64,000 nucleotides of DNA, taken from Aquamicrobium zhengzhouense. Lineage in GTDB: Bacteria; Pseudomonadota; Alphaproteobacteria; Rhizobiales; Rhizobiaceae. The position numbers and the translations under genes were made by a program. This document shows, piece after piece, positions 9,858-19,300 of the stretch. Position 1 is the first letter of the stretch. Each line of letters opens with the position of its first letter. The DNA lies in assembly GCF_016124105.1 (NCBI RefSeq), contig NZ_JADGMQ010000015.1:29116-93115 (forward strand), given 5' to 3'. Under the pieces are notes generated by a model. The model worked only from the letters and a program-made list of their open reading frames with translations, did no database searches and was not told the DNA's origin.

Positions 9858-10898
9858 TTACTTCACGTCGTCGACGGTGATGACCTTGCCTTCCTGGAAG
9901 TTCGCCAGAACTTCAGCAATCTCTTCGGCCGGAGCCGGGATCAGGCCAGCAGCTTCAAGCGTGCCGCCGAGGCCAGCCATCTGGTCCGACAGATAGAACT
10001 CGACGAACTCGGCAATGCCCGGAACGACGTCGATGTGCTCGCCCTTGACGTAGAAGAACAGCGGACGCGAGACCGGGTATTCTCCGGCGGCAACGGTTTC
10101 GAGCGACGGGGTGACGCCCGAGACGGTCGCAACCTTCAGGGTGTCGCGGTTCTGGTCGTAGAAGGAGAGGCCGAAGACGCCGATCGTGTCCTGGTTCGAC
10201 TGAAGGCGTGCGAGGGTTTCGGTGTAGTCACCGGCGATCTCGACCACGACGTCCTGACGGAACGAGGTGGTGACCTTCTCGAGCTCTTCCTTGGACAGCT
10301 CCGGCAGGTCCGCAGCCTTTGCGCCCTCAGCAATCACGCGCTCCTGGAAAACTTCGCGAGTGCCGTGGTTGGATGCCGGGATCGCCAGGGCAATCGGCTG
10401 ATCCGGGAGAGAAGCGTCGATTTCGTTCCACTTCTTGTAAGGGTTGTCGACCAGCTTGCCATCAACGGCAACCTGTGCGGCAATTGCCTTGAAAACATGG
10501 ACCGGCTCGATAGCGAAGTCGGCGCGCTGGGCGCTCGATGCGAAGACGATGCCGTCATAACCGATCTGGACTTCGAGGATCTTGTTGACGCCGGCGGTGT
10601 TGCAGGCCTCGACTTCGCCAGCGCGGATACGGCGCGATGCATTGGCGATGTCGATGGTGTTTTCGCCAACGCCTGCGCAGAACTGGCGAAGACCGCCACC
10701 AGTGCCACCCGAGCCAACGATCGGGGTCTTGAATTCCGGGAACGCTTGACCGAATTCTTCGGCGACGATGCTGGAGAACGGCAGGACGGTGGAGGAACCC
10801 GCGATCTGGATGATGTCTCGTGACTGTGCCTGTGCGGCGCCGAGGGAAGCGGCGACGGCTGCAGTAGCGACGGTCGCTGCGAGGAAATACCTGGTCAT
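9858..10898 (-). CDS. pstS: Phosphate-binding periplasmic protein PstS
   Basis: Captures phosphate in the periplasm and hands it to PstCAB. 346 residues from ATG 10898, which gives a clean signal peptide (MTRYFLAATVATAAVAASLG, cleavage near AQA-QS) and has GGGAG upstream; an earlier in-frame start at 10949 would spoil the signal sequence. Phosphate-binding motifs include AGSSTVLPF near the mature N-terminus and GSGGTGGGLRQFC. First gene of the operon, directly behind a Pho box. Confidence 0.95.
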   Translation of the reverse strand: MTRYFLAATVATAAVAASLGAAQAQSRDIIQIAGSSTVLPFSSIVAEEFGQAFPEFKTPIVGSGGTGGGLRQFCAGVGENTIDIANASRRIRAGEVEACNTAGVNKILEVQIGYDGIVFASSAQRADFAIEPVHVFKAIAAQVAVDGKLVDNPYKKWNEIDASLPDQPIALAIPASNHGTREVFQERVIAEGAKAADLPELSKEELEKVTTSFRQDVVVEIAGDYTETLARLQSNQDTIGVFGLSFYDQNRDTLKVATVSGVTPSLETVAAGEYPVSRPLFFYVKGEHIDVVPGIAEFVEFYLSDQMAGLGGTLEAAGLIPAPAEEIAEVLANFQEGKVITVDDVK

Positions 10899-10962
10899 AA
10901 TGCCAACTCCCGAAATTCGGATGAGACGCTCCTTGCGTCGGGAGTGCAATTAACGACGGTTT

Positions 10963-10980
10963 GTAACAGCTAGATGACAG
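10963..10980 (-). promoter_or_regulatory. Pho box (PhoB operator) upstream of pstS
   Basis: On the - strand CTGTCAT-CTAG-CTGTTAC: two 7-base repeats spaced by 4, matching the PhoB consensus. A -10-like TTAATT follows about 10 bases downstream, so the box takes the place of the -35. It is only about 65 bases before the pstS start and about 17 bases from the 3' end of the upstream kinase gene. Confidence 0.85.
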
Positions 10981-11004
10981 TTATATGTCGGTCTTATTAC
11001 GCGG

Positions 11005-14000
11005 TCATGCGAGCGCGAATCCCGCGTCATTCTCCGCGTTGAGCCACATGGATATCTTCTGTGTCAGCGCCTTCGGGCTGATTGGCTTGGACAGATAATC
11101 ATCCATTCCAGCGTCCAGGCAGCGTTCTCGATCATCCTTGAGGGCATGGGCAGTTACCCCTACGATCGGTGTGTGACGGTCCGACCCTTCCTCCAGCTGC
11201 CGGATCCGGGCGGTAGCCTCCAGTCCGTTCATCTCCGGCATCGAAACGTCCATCAGGATCATGCGAGGACGTAATTGCGAGTAGGCTTCAACCCCAAGGC
11301 GCCCATTGCCGACAATCTGGAACGAAAGCCCCGTCTCCCCAAGGATCTGTGTAAAGACAAGCTGGTTCACCTCATTGTCTTCCGCGACAAGAATGTCGAC
11401 CTTGTGCTGCAATCCATCTTCAGTTGGCGGGGGAACGACCTTGAGGGTCGGCTTCGATACGGGGCGTTTTTCTGCATTTTCGCTCAAGCGTGGCGCTTCC
11501 GCCGCGGCTTGCTCCACAATTTCCTCGGGGCGCTGGCGGTGCTTCTGGATTGTCGCAACGATGGCTTCTAAAAGCGCGGATGATCTCGCCGGCTTGATGA
11601 GATGGGCATCGATATCAAGTGAGCGGTAGATCGCATTTCCGAGGCTCTGATCGACCGAGGTCAGCATGACGATTGGCGTATCAGCTATTTCGGGAATTGC
11701 GCGCACCAGACGAGCGACGTCAGCTCCGGTCAGGTCCGGCATCTGGTAATCGAGGATCATGCAGTCGACGCGAAGGCCATGCTTATGAACGGCCTTGAGA
11801 ACCGCGATACCTTCCATGCCGCTTTCTGCAGCACAGGCGTCGAAGCCCCAACTCGTCATTTGCTCCATCAAGATCGCCCGGTTCACCGCGTTGTCATCGA
11901 CGATGAGAATCCGCGCACCTGAAACATCGACGGGGGTTGGCCGGTTTACACGGTGATCACCGGCTCGCGGGAACCTGACGGTGAACCAGAAGGTCGAGCC
12001 CTTTCCGTGCGTGCTTTCCACCCCGACATCGCCGCCCATCAAGGCGACCAGCCGCGATGTGATGGCCAGTCCAAGGCCGGTGCCTTCATGGCGTCGAGTG
12101 GAAGACGCGTCGACCTGGCTGAACTTTTCGAAGACCTGCTCGAGCTTGTCCTGCGGGATACCGATTCCGGTATCCGTTATGGACACGCGCAACTCGACAT
12201 CATCACCGACATCGTGGCCCGACACATCCACCAGAACGTGTCCGGCTTCGGTAAACTTGACCGCATTGCCGACGAGATTGGTCACGATCTGGCGGAAGCG
12301 TCCGACATCCCCCACAACGACCGTTGGCAAGCCTGGCTGAACGCGAACGATGAGTTCGAGATCCTTCTCCTTCGCCCGGGTGGACACAAGGGTGGCGACG
12401 TCCTCGATCGCTTCCGCGAGATGGAAGGGGGAGGGATCAAGAACGAGTTGGCCAGCGTCGATCTTCGAAAAATCGAGGATGTCGTTGATGATTGTGAGCA
12501 AGGCGTTGCCGGACTTCACGATGATGTCGGTGAAGGTTCGCTGACGATCATCAAGCTTCGAGCGGGCAAGCAGCTCCGCCATTCCGAGGACGCCATTCAT
12601 CGGCGTGCGGATCTCGTGGCTCATATTGGCCAGGAATTCTGATTTGGCGCGGTCCGCAAGGATTGCCTTCCGCTGAGCCTCTTCAAGCTCTTCCTCGCGT
12701 TGCTTCAGCTCTGTGATGTCGATCCGAATGCCGATGAAAGAACCGTCGGCCGTCCTGGTGTCGATGGCCTGATACCAGCGACCGTTTGGATTTTGACGAA
12801 TGTAGGTACGGTGAAGTTCTCTTCGACGTTCAAGATAGGCGTCCATCCACGCCTCGCAATCAAGGTCGTAAAGTTCGTCCACCTCCTGGTTGCCGCTTGC
12901 GCGGAAATGCCCCTGGGCGTGGCCCAGCCGCAAAGCGTCCCGGAAGGGGCAACCGACATGCCAGGCATCCTGGACTTCGGGCATCGTTTCCTGCAACTGC
13001 CTGTTGGCAAGGACGAAACGGTCTTCCGTGTCGTAGATGATAATCCCGGCTGGAAGGGATTCGAGAACGTTCTCCAGATAGGTGCGCGCGCCGCGACTGT
13101 CGAGCTCGCGTTGCTTCAGTTCAGTTACATCGAAGATCGAACCAACGACATAGTTCTTCCCGCTGCGGGTATGAACACGCGATTTCCGCACCATGCGAAA
13201 ATGCTTTTTGCCACCCTGTTCGAACTCCTCTTCGATTTCGAAGGTCGTGCCGGCGTTGAGAACCTGTCGTTCACTTTCCTCAAACTCATCGGCTGCAGCC
13301 ATAACGCCAAGATCCGTGGCGCGGCGGCCAAGCATCTGCGGCGGGGTCATGTTCCAGAGTTGTGCGTATGCCTGGTTGACCATGGCGTAGCGCAAATCGG
13401 AATCCTTGACGAAAATCGCGTCCGGAACGCTGTCGATGACCGTTTCCGCAAGCCGCGCCTTCTCGAGCGCAATGGCCACCTGCTTCTCGCGCTCCTTCAT
13501 GTCGGTGATGTCATAGTAGCAAACGAGGCGTTTGCCGCCGGACAGCGCGGTCACCGAGTAGATCATGGTGCGCCCGTCGGCGCGGGAAAACTCTCTCGGC
13601 TCAACGCTGCCTTTGCGAATTTCAGCCAACCTCATCGTGACGTAGGCTTCCCACTCGGAAACGGGAATGTCGTAAACGCCGTTATTGCGGTTGAAATCAA
13701 TCAGGGCGCGGAAGGAACTGCCGGCAGAAAAAACACTCTCGTCGAAGTTCCAGATCCGATAAAATGCCTTGTTGACAATCTCGAGATTGAGTTCCTCGTC
13801 GAGGATCACGACGCCCATATACATTGCGTCGAGGCTACGCCGCAGATCCTCCAGTAACTGATCTGCGTTCTGCTTTGCGGAATTCACTTCGTTTTCGCGG
13901 CGTTTCAACGCGGTTACGTCCGTGCAGACGCAGATCATGCCCCCTTCATCGGACGGCATTTCGCGGTGGATTGCGTAGCGACCATCGGAAAACGGGATCA

Positions 14001-14739
14001 GAACTTCGGAAGGTGCCCGATTGGCACGTCCGGCCCTGATCTGCTCGAGGAGCACGGCAATATCGAGATCGTCTTGCGACCAGATGTTGCGATCTATCGC
14101 GGCATGTACGAGGTCTTCAAACCGGGTGCCACGCCGTATCAGGTCTTCAAGCCCCGCATACATCGTGATCATGGCCTGGTTGTAGAGGACCAGCCTGCCT
14201 TGCGCGTCATAGTAACAAAAGGCGTCCTGCAATGCGTCGAGCATCGATGCCAGGCGGGTGTCGCGCTGCGGAAGCTGTGACAGGGCGCGACCGGTGATGC
14301 CGGAGATGTTACGGGCGGTTCCGCGATAGCCGCGGAACTTGCCATCCGAATCGACCACCGGAATACCGGAGAGTGATACGTCGATCGGCTTACCGTTGGC
14401 TGTGCTGAGCTGGCAGATGCAATCTCGAAACGCGCGCCCTGCGATCAGGCTGTCGAGGCAGGCAGTCGAGCTGCGCGAGCCGGCATTATCAAGCAGCTTG
14501 TCCAGCCTTGTGCGCCCAACGGCTTCGGCAGGATCAGCGCCCGTGACCTGGCTGTACCCATCCGATAGGTAGCGGATTATGTGGGCCTCGTCGGATTCCC
14601 AGACCCAGTCCGTATCATTTGCGAGCAGATGAACGGCGTCGTCAGAAAGTTGCATGATCGATTGCACGTGCCGCTCGACGGACAACCTTTCCGCCAGGCT
14701 TTCATGCGATGCCGATAATGTATCTGCTTTCTCCTGCAT
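11005..14739 (-). CDS. Multi-PAS hybrid sensor histidine kinase
   Basis: 1244 residues from ATG 14739 (AGGGGG some 9 bases upstream). Five PAS domains in a row (about 10-690), HisKA with phospho-acceptor near residue 708 (NMSHEIRTPMNG), an HATPase domain (GTGLGLAITSRL as the G2 region), then two receiver domains with aspartates near 996 (MILDYQMPDL) and 1163 (MILMDVSMPEM). No membrane helix is visible, so it should be cytoplasmic. It ends 24 bases before the Pho box and points the same way as the pst operon, where alphaproteobacteria often carry phoR. It is not a typical PhoR (no membrane anchor, extra receivers). Ligand and partner unknown. Confidence 0.88.
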   Translation of the reverse strand: MQEKADTLSASHESLAERLSVERHVQSIMQLSDDAVHLLANDTDWVWESDEAHIIRYLSDGYSQVTGADPAEAVGRTRLDKLLDNAGSRSSTACLDSLIAGRAFRDCICQLSTANGKPIDVSLSGIPVVDSDGKFRGYRGTARNISGITGRALSQLPQRDTRLASMLDALQDAFCYYDAQGRLVLYNQAMITMYAGLEDLIRRGTRFEDLVHAAIDRNIWSQDDLDIAVLLEQIRAGRANRAPSEVLIPFSDGRYAIHREMPSDEGGMICVCTDVTALKRRENEVNSAKQNADQLLEDLRRSLDAMYMGVVILDEELNLEIVNKAFYRIWNFDESVFSAGSSFRALIDFNRNNGVYDIPVSEWEAYVTMRLAEIRKGSVEPREFSRADGRTMIYSVTALSGGKRLVCYYDITDMKEREKQVAIALEKARLAETVIDSVPDAIFVKDSDLRYAMVNQAYAQLWNMTPPQMLGRRATDLGVMAAADEFEESERQVLNAGTTFEIEEEFEQGGKKHFRMVRKSRVHTRSGKNYVVGSIFDVTELKQRELDSRGARTYLENVLESLPAGIIIYDTEDRFVLANRQLQETMPEVQDAWHVGCPFRDALRLGHAQGHFRASGNQEVDELYDLDCEAWMDAYLERRRELHRTYIRQNPNGRWYQAIDTRTADGSFIGIRIDITELKQREEELEEAQRKAILADRAKSEFLANMSHEIRTPMNGVLGMAELLARSKLDDRQRTFTDIIVKSGNALLTIINDILDFSKIDAGQLVLDPSPFHLAEAIEDVATLVSTRAKEKDLELIVRVQPGLPTVVVGDVGRFRQIVTNLVGNAVKFTEAGHVLVDVSGHDVGDDVELRVSITDTGIGIPQDKLEQVFEKFSQVDASSTRRHEGTGLGLAITSRLVALMGGDVGVESTHGKGSTFWFTVRFPRAGDHRVNRPTPVDVSGARILIVDDNAVNRAILMEQMTSWGFDACAAESGMEGIAVLKAVHKHGLRVDCMILDYQMPDLTGADVARLVRAIPEIADTPIVMLTSVDQSLGNAIYRSLDIDAHLIKPARSSALLEAIVATIQKHRQRPEEIVEQAAAEAPRLSENAEKRPVSKPTLKVVPPPTEDGLQHKVDILVAEDNEVNQLVFTQILGETGLSFQIVGNGRLGVEAYSQLRPRMILMDVSMPEMNGLEATARIRQLEEGSDRHTPIVGVTAHALKDDRERCLDAGMDDYLSKPISPKALTQKISMWLNAENDAGFALA

Positions 14740-14873
14740 GACGAGCGAGCCCCCTCCCTGCCTGCATGTCTGCGCATGCAATCTGGAGAACAAGGCTTAA
14801 CGATTCGCTAACCATGATCGGATTCGCGACGAAAACCGCTGAATGACGTGTCGTTGAGGGAAGTGAGAAAGAC

Positions 14874-14948
14874 TGGTACGCCCAAGGGGAATCGAACCCC
14901 TGTTTGCGCCGTGAGAGGGCGCCGTCCTGACCGCTAGACGATGGGCGC
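14874..14948 (-). tRNA. tRNA-Glu (anticodon CTC)
   Basis: Full cloverleaf on the - strand: acceptor GCGCCCA with TGGGCGT, D arm GTC...GAC, anticodon stem GCGCC/GGCGC with loop CTCTCAC (anticodon CTC), T arm AGGGG TTCGAAT CCCCT. The 3' CCA is encoded (14874-14876). Reads GAG codons. No integrase or duplicated 3' end is nearby, so there is no sign that this tRNA has served as an attachment site. Confidence 0.96.
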
Positions 14949-15099
14949 TGACCAGATCAGCGCATATAAAGACGATTCGCAGCAATTGCAACCGGGGTGA
15001 TGTAGCTTCTGCGAAAAAACTTCACCCTGTAAGCGAAGGGTACCCGCTGAAAGGCGAGGAGGTGGCCGGGAAGATCAGGGCCGACCACCAGGCCGGGAG

Positions 15100-15480
15100 C
15101 TACTCTTCCTTGATGTCGAAGCGCGCGAGCAGGCGGGCCTCGGTCATATCGTAGATGAAGATCGTGCGGCTGCCGTCCGCCAGTTCCAGCGACAGGCTCA
15201 ATCGGTTTCCGGAAATAGCGTGGCTGATGATATTGGCACCACGCGGCAGCGAGATTTCGCCATAGGCAGCTGTACCCGACGGCACCGGCAGTTCCCGGAC
15301 AGGCGCGGTAGGCGTTTCCACGCGCGTTGCGCGGTAGACAAGCGCTGCGACGACCGCCATAAGGGCCAGGAACAGAATTCCCAGATTGATGGCGATAAAG
15401 CGGACAAGCTTACGCCTGACCCGTTCAACAGCGGGATCGAGCGGCTTTTCCTCAATCTGGTCGTCTTGATCCTGAATCAT
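15100..15480 (-). CDS. Small single-pass membrane protein, function unknown
   Basis: 126 residues from ATG 15480 (MIQDQDDQIEEK). A charged cytoplasmic N-terminus is followed by one membrane helix (about 30-55, FIAINLGILFLALMAVVAAL), then a soluble C-terminal part with SLPRGANIISHAISGNRL that looks like a small beta domain. It resembles a family kept next to rluD in rhizobia (I believe DUF6476). It diverges from rluD with only 26 bases between starts, so the promoters must overlap. No function is known. Confidence 0.7.
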   Translation of the reverse strand: MIQDQDDQIEEKPLDPAVERVRRKLVRFIAINLGILFLALMAVVAALVYRATRVETPTAPVRELPVPSGTAAYGEISLPRGANIISHAISGNRLSLSLELADGSRTIFIYDMTEARLLARFDIKEE

Positions 15481-15506
15481 CGAGAAATTCCAGTCCGGTC
15501 CAGTAG

Positions 15507-16538
15507 ATGAGCGCCCCTGATAGCGAAGCCGAAGCTGCATTGAAAGAGTTCGTTGCCGATATGGACGCCCATGGCGTTCGGATGGACCAGTGGCTTGCGA
15601 CACAGACGGGACCGGAGCTGTCGCGCAGCCGGGTGCAGGCGTTGATCCGGGACGGGCAGGTGACGCTGAACGGCAATGTCATCACCGAGCCGAAGAAGAA
15701 GCTCGTTGAAGGTGACAGGCTGGTGCTGCAGATGCCAGAGCCGGAGCCCGCGGAGCCGGAGGGCGAAGATATCCCGCTGTCGGTGCTTTACGAAGATGAT
15801 GAGCTAATCGTCATCGAGAAGCCGGCCGGTCTTGTCGTGCATCCGGGGGCTGGCAACTGGACTGGTACGCTGGTCAACGCCTTGATCCACCATTGCGGCG
15901 CCTCTTTGTCGGGAATCGGCGGCGTGAGGCGCCCGGGTATCGTCCATCGGCTCGACAAGGATACCAGCGGCGTTCTGGTCGTGGCGAAGACGGATCGTGC
16001 ACACCGCGCGCTTTCCAATGCGTTCGCAGATCATGGCCGCACAGGTGATCTCGAGCGGGCCTATGTCGCGCTGGTGTGGGGTACGCCGCCGCGCATGCAC
16101 GGCACCATCGATGCAGCTTTGGGGCGTTCGACCAGTGACCGCACCAAGCAAGCGGTGGTTCGTGAAGACCGGGACGATGCGCGCCATGCAATCACGCACT
16201 TTTCCGTGCTCGAACGCTTCGGCGAAAAGCCGGACGCAACAGCCATGGCATCATTGGTAGAATGTCGCCTTGAGACAGGGCGCACGCACCAGATCCGTGT
16301 CCATATGGCTCATATAGGCCATCCGCTCGTCGGAGACCGAGACTACGGCCGCGCGTTCTTCACCAAAGCGAATGTGCTGGAAGAACCACTCGGCGAAATG
16401 GTCCGGACTTTCACCCGTCAGGCCCTTCATGCCCGGCTTCTCGCCTTCCGTCATCCGGTCACGGACGAACTGATGGAATTTGAAGCCTCTTTGCCGGCAG
16501 ATTTTGCGGAACTCATTCAGGGCTTCCGCGGTTTGTGA
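15507..16538 (+). CDS. rluD: 23S rRNA pseudouridine synthase, RluA/RluD family
   Basis: 343 residues. N-terminal S4 RNA-binding domain (about 15-75, SRSRVQALIRDGQVTLNGN), then the pseudouridine synthase domain with catalytic aspartate in HRLDKDTSGVLVVAKT and the C-terminal ETGRTHQIRVHMAHIGHPL. It should modify helix 69 uridines of 23S rRNA if a true RluD; the RluC/RluD split cannot be settled here. It is followed by rpoH on the same strand, a conserved rhizobial pairing. Confidence 0.9.
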   Translation: MSAPDSEAEAALKEFVADMDAHGVRMDQWLATQTGPELSRSRVQALIRDGQVTLNGNVITEPKKKLVEGDRLVLQMPEPEPAEPEGEDIPLSVLYEDDELIVIEKPAGLVVHPGAGNWTGTLVNALIHHCGASLSGIGGVRRPGIVHRLDKDTSGVLVVAKTDRAHRALSNAFADHGRTGDLERAYVALVWGTPPRMHGTIDAALGRSTSDRTKQAVVREDRDDARHAITHFSVLERFGEKPDATAMASLVECRLETGRTHQIRVHMAHIGHPLVGDRDYGRAFFTKANVLEEPLGEMVRTFTRQALHARLLAFRHPVTDELMEFEASLPADFAELIQGFRGL

Positions 16539-16715
16539 GGCTGGCGGCGGCGAACCGTCCGTTCATATTTACGTGACGCAGCGTTTCGCAGCGTTACGTT
16601 ACGTGTTTTTGCCGCATTCGTACCTATATATGACCTACGGCGTGGTGCGCGCTAAGCGCGACCGCGCCTGAAAGCTCGCCGATGAACGGGGGCGTTAACT
16701 AAGGGAGGGTGCTAT
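16539..16715 (+). promoter_or_regulatory. rpoH upstream region
   Basis: 177 bases without a gene. It holds an alphaproteobacterial -10 CTATAT (16624-16629), the direct repeat GTTACGTTACGT just upstream, and AAGGGAGGG as the rpoH ribosome site. No clear -35 of the CTTGAC type is visible, so the promoter class is uncertain. Confidence 0.4.
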
Positions 16716-17624
16716 ATGGCCCAAACACTACCGAGCATCGTTTCGGGTGAAGGCGGTCTAACCCGCTACCTCGAAGAAATTCGTCGTTTTCCCATGCTGC
16801 AGCCGCAGGAAGAGTACATGTTCGCCAAGCGGTATCTGGAGCATGACGACACTGAAGCTGCTCATAAGCTCGTTACCAGCCATCTGCGTCTCGTTGCGAA
16901 AATTGCAATGGGGTACCGAGGCTACGGCCTGCCGATCGGAGAAGTGATCTCTGAGGGCAATGTCGGCCTCATGCAGGCGGTCAAGAAGTTCGAGCCGGAG
17001 CGCGGTTTCCGCCTCGCGACCTATGCCATGTGGTGGATCAAGGCTTCGATCCAGGAATACATCCTGCGTTCGTGGAGCCTTGTGAAGATGGGAACGACCG
17101 CGAACCAGAAGCGGCTGTTCTTCAACCTCCGCAAGGTCAAGGGCAAAATCCAGGCGCTGGATGAGGGTGACCTCAAGCCGGACCAGATCACTGAGATCGC
17201 GACGCGCCTTAATGTGAGCGAGGAAGAAGTCGTATCGATGAACCGTCGCCTGTCGGGCGATGCGTCGTTGAACGCACCGATTCGCGCATCAGAAGGTGAA
17301 TCCGGTGAGTGGCAGGACTGGCTGGTGGACGACTCCGATAGCCAGGAGACGCTGCTCATCGAGCAGGACGAACTGGAGAACCGCCGTGCAATGCTGTCCG
17401 GGGCGCTGGCCGTCCTGAATGAGCGGGAGCGTCGCATCTTTGAAGCGCGTCGTCTCGCGGAAGATCCGATGACGCTCGAAGAGCTGTCGACCGAATTCGA
17501 CATCAGCCGCGAACGCGTTCGTCAGATTGAGGTGCGCGCGTTTGAAAAGGTTCAGGACGCCGTACAGGCGGCGGCTCGCCGCCAGGCGCAAGCCCTGCGC
17601 ACCATCGAGGCCGAGCCGGCGTAA
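16716..17624 (+). CDS. rpoH: Heat-shock sigma factor RpoH (sigma-32)
   Basis: 302 residues. Region 1.2/2 with GYRGYGLPIGEVISEGNVGL and the RpoH-specific RLATYAMWWIKASIQEYILR, then region 3 and region 4.2 (LSTEFDISRERVRQIEVRAF), which reads -35 elements. It directs transcription of chaperone and protease genes after heat or envelope stress. Rhizobia often have two or more rpoH copies; this one sits in the conserved rluD-rpoH-purA setting. An intrinsic terminator follows. Confidence 0.95.
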   Translation: MAQTLPSIVSGEGGLTRYLEEIRRFPMLQPQEEYMFAKRYLEHDDTEAAHKLVTSHLRLVAKIAMGYRGYGLPIGEVISEGNVGLMQAVKKFEPERGFRLATYAMWWIKASIQEYILRSWSLVKMGTTANQKRLFFNLRKVKGKIQALDEGDLKPDQITEIATRLNVSEEEVVSMNRRLSGDASLNAPIRASEGESGEWQDWLVDDSDSQETLLIEQDELENRRAMLSGALAVLNERERRIFEARRLAEDPMTLEELSTEFDISRERVRQIEVRAFEKVQDAVQAAARRQAQALRTIEAEPA

Positions 17625-17647
17625 GCCGAGTTGGATACCTGGAAACC

Positions 17648-17690
17648 AAAAAGCCGCCAGCAGATATCTGCTAGCGGCTTTTTCTTTGTT
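17648..17690. terminator. Intrinsic terminator between convergent rpoH and the 506-residue gene
   Basis: AAGCCGC and AGCAGAT arms closing on their complements, followed on the + strand by TTTTTCTTTGTTT; the opposite side is also A-rich, so it can serve both strands. Confidence 0.85.
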
Positions 17691-17708
17691 TGGCGTAAGT
17701 GACGGCGA

Positions 17709-19229
17709 TTAGCCGGCTGTTGCCTGTTCCCACGCCTGCAGCGCTTCCTTGAAGACGCGGTCGCCGGGAAGACCCTTTTCGAGCGACAGAAGAGCACGGC
17801 GTCCCGACTGGTAGACGATCGGAATGTCGATCCAGCTTTGCTGGCGCAACAGCGTCGTGTTGGCCTGGATTTCTGCCGGGGCATCGCCGAGTGCGATCAG
17901 GAAGAAGCCATCGGCAATTTTGGCCGGGATGCCGATCAGAGGGCTTCCGGGTGCCTGTTCCGTTTCCTTGAACGACATGCGCGAGACGTTGGAGATCGTG
18001 CCGCCTTCAAAGCCTTCAGGCGTCAGGAAGATCATTTCGACAATGTGGCTCGCCGGCAGCGTCGTATCACCGTTGCGGCGGATCGTCATGCGCAGCTGGA
18101 CATCCATGCCGGGAATGGCAGCTTCGGCGCGAATGGCTGGCTCCGGAGCAAGGTCCCCGCCCGGAGATTCCTGCACCAAGGACCAGACGATATTGCCAAG
18201 CTCTGCCGAGCCCTGAGCCGAGCTGGTGCGCTCCTCATAGAAGATTGCGCGCTGGCCGACTGCGACGCCGGATTGCTGTCCTGACGCGTCGCTATTGGCA
18301 GGCGCAGAGCCATTGTTTGGTGCGCCTTGTGCGGGCGGCTGGTTGCCAGCGGGTTGTTGGAGCGTCGCCACCGAGGTGCCCTCACCAATGGTGGGTTGTT
18401 CACCTGCCGGCCCGTCATCCACTTCGCTGCCATCCGGAAGGAGGCGCTGGGTAAACTTTTCCGCTTCAGCCTCCTCCGAGGTTTCTGGCGCGGGGGCCTC
18501 GGGGGCTGCCGCAACCTCTTCCTCGGCAGGTGCCGCCGGAGCATCTGCAGTTGGCTGCCCGTTTTCAGTCTCGGTCGCGAGTTGTGGCTGATCGCTGTCC
18601 TTTGTGAGCACGTAGCCAATGCCGGCTGCTGCAGCGACTGCGATCAGGGCTGCCGCAGCAACTCCCACCAGCTTGCCTTTCGAGCGCTTCTCACCGGTCG
18701 GGAATGTTGGTGAAACGCGCTCGCGCTCTTGCTGCGGTGCCGGATCGGCAAGCAGCGTATCGAGGCCTTCGCCTGCCCTGGAGGCGGGCGAAGCCTGTTC
18801 TGCGACGGGCTCGGAGACTGGTTCTTCGGATGCGGCTGGAACCGTCGCGAATGGTTCGCTTACAACCGGATCAAGCTTCTCGGGCGCAGTAGGAATTGGA
18901 GCCGGCGCCACCGTCTCGCGCGGCGCGGGCTGAGGAGCCGGCGGTGGTGTCACATCCGGCTGTTCGTGCAAACTCGCGAAGATGTCCTCGAGCTCGTCGT
19001 CCTCGACCGCGGCTTCTTTTTCCGCGTAATCGGCACGAACGACCGCAATGGCGTCTTCCAGCGCCTTGCGCTGGCGCTCCATCACTGCCGCAGGAGGCGG
19101 CGGATTGATTGCAGCGAGCTTGGTTTCGATCGTGGAGCGGGCTTTGTCGTAGACCTTCTCGCGCATCTCGGGCGTATTCTCACCGAGATTGCTGATTGCC
19201 TTCCTCAGAACCGCTACGAAATCGGCCAT
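17709..19229 (-). CDS. Proline-rich membrane-anchored protein, function unknown
   Basis: 506 residues from ATG 19229 (MADFVAVLRKAISNLGENTP). A helical N-terminal region (1-85), a Pro/Ala/Glu-rich low-complexity stretch (about 95-185), one membrane helix near 195-215 (GKLVGVAAAALIAVAAAAGI), a second acidic low-complexity linker, and a folded C-terminal domain (about 330-500). The layout suggests a cytoplasmic N-terminus tied to a periplasmic domain by flexible spacers. Similar proteins occur between rpoH and purA in other rhizobia. I recognise no catalytic motif. Confidence 0.75.
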   Translation of the reverse strand: MADFVAVLRKAISNLGENTPEMREKVYDKARSTIETKLAAINPPPPAAVMERQRKALEDAIAVVRADYAEKEAAVEDDELEDIFASLHEQPDVTPPPAPQPAPRETVAPAPIPTAPEKLDPVVSEPFATVPAASEEPVSEPVAEQASPASRAGEGLDTLLADPAPQQERERVSPTFPTGEKRSKGKLVGVAAAALIAVAAAAGIGYVLTKDSDQPQLATETENGQPTADAPAAPAEEEVAAAPEAPAPETSEEAEAEKFTQRLLPDGSEVDDGPAGEQPTIGEGTSVATLQQPAGNQPPAQGAPNNGSAPANSDASGQQSGVAVGQRAIFYEERTSSAQGSAELGNIVWSLVQESPGGDLAPEPAIRAEAAIPGMDVQLRMTIRRNGDTTLPASHIVEMIFLTPEGFEGGTISNVSRMSFKETEQAPGSPLIGIPAKIADGFFLIALGDAPAEIQANTTLLRQQSWIDIPIVYQSGRRALLSLEKGLPGDRVFKEALQAWEQATAG

Positions 19230-19253
19230 TCCTGTCCGCCTTTGCCTATGTCG

Positions 19254-19282
19254 AAAGCGGCGCTGCAATTCAGCGCCGCTTT
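19254..19282 (-). terminator. Terminator after purA
   Basis: AAAGCGGCGCTG pairs perfectly (12 bp) with CAGCGCCGCTTT around a 5-base loop, 18 bases past the purA stop and before the next leftward gene. The T tract is short. Confidence 0.65.
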
Positions 19283-19300
19283 ATCGCTACCTAATGGAAC

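Noticed and set aside
12700..13857. 385-codon frame on the + strand
   Set aside because: Lies fully antisense within the hybrid kinase gene, whose PAS domains are clearly coding; high GC creates long shadow frames.
14874..14948. tRNA-Glu as an integration site for a genomic island
   Set aside because: No integrase, no repeated tRNA 3' end and no change in gene character on either side.
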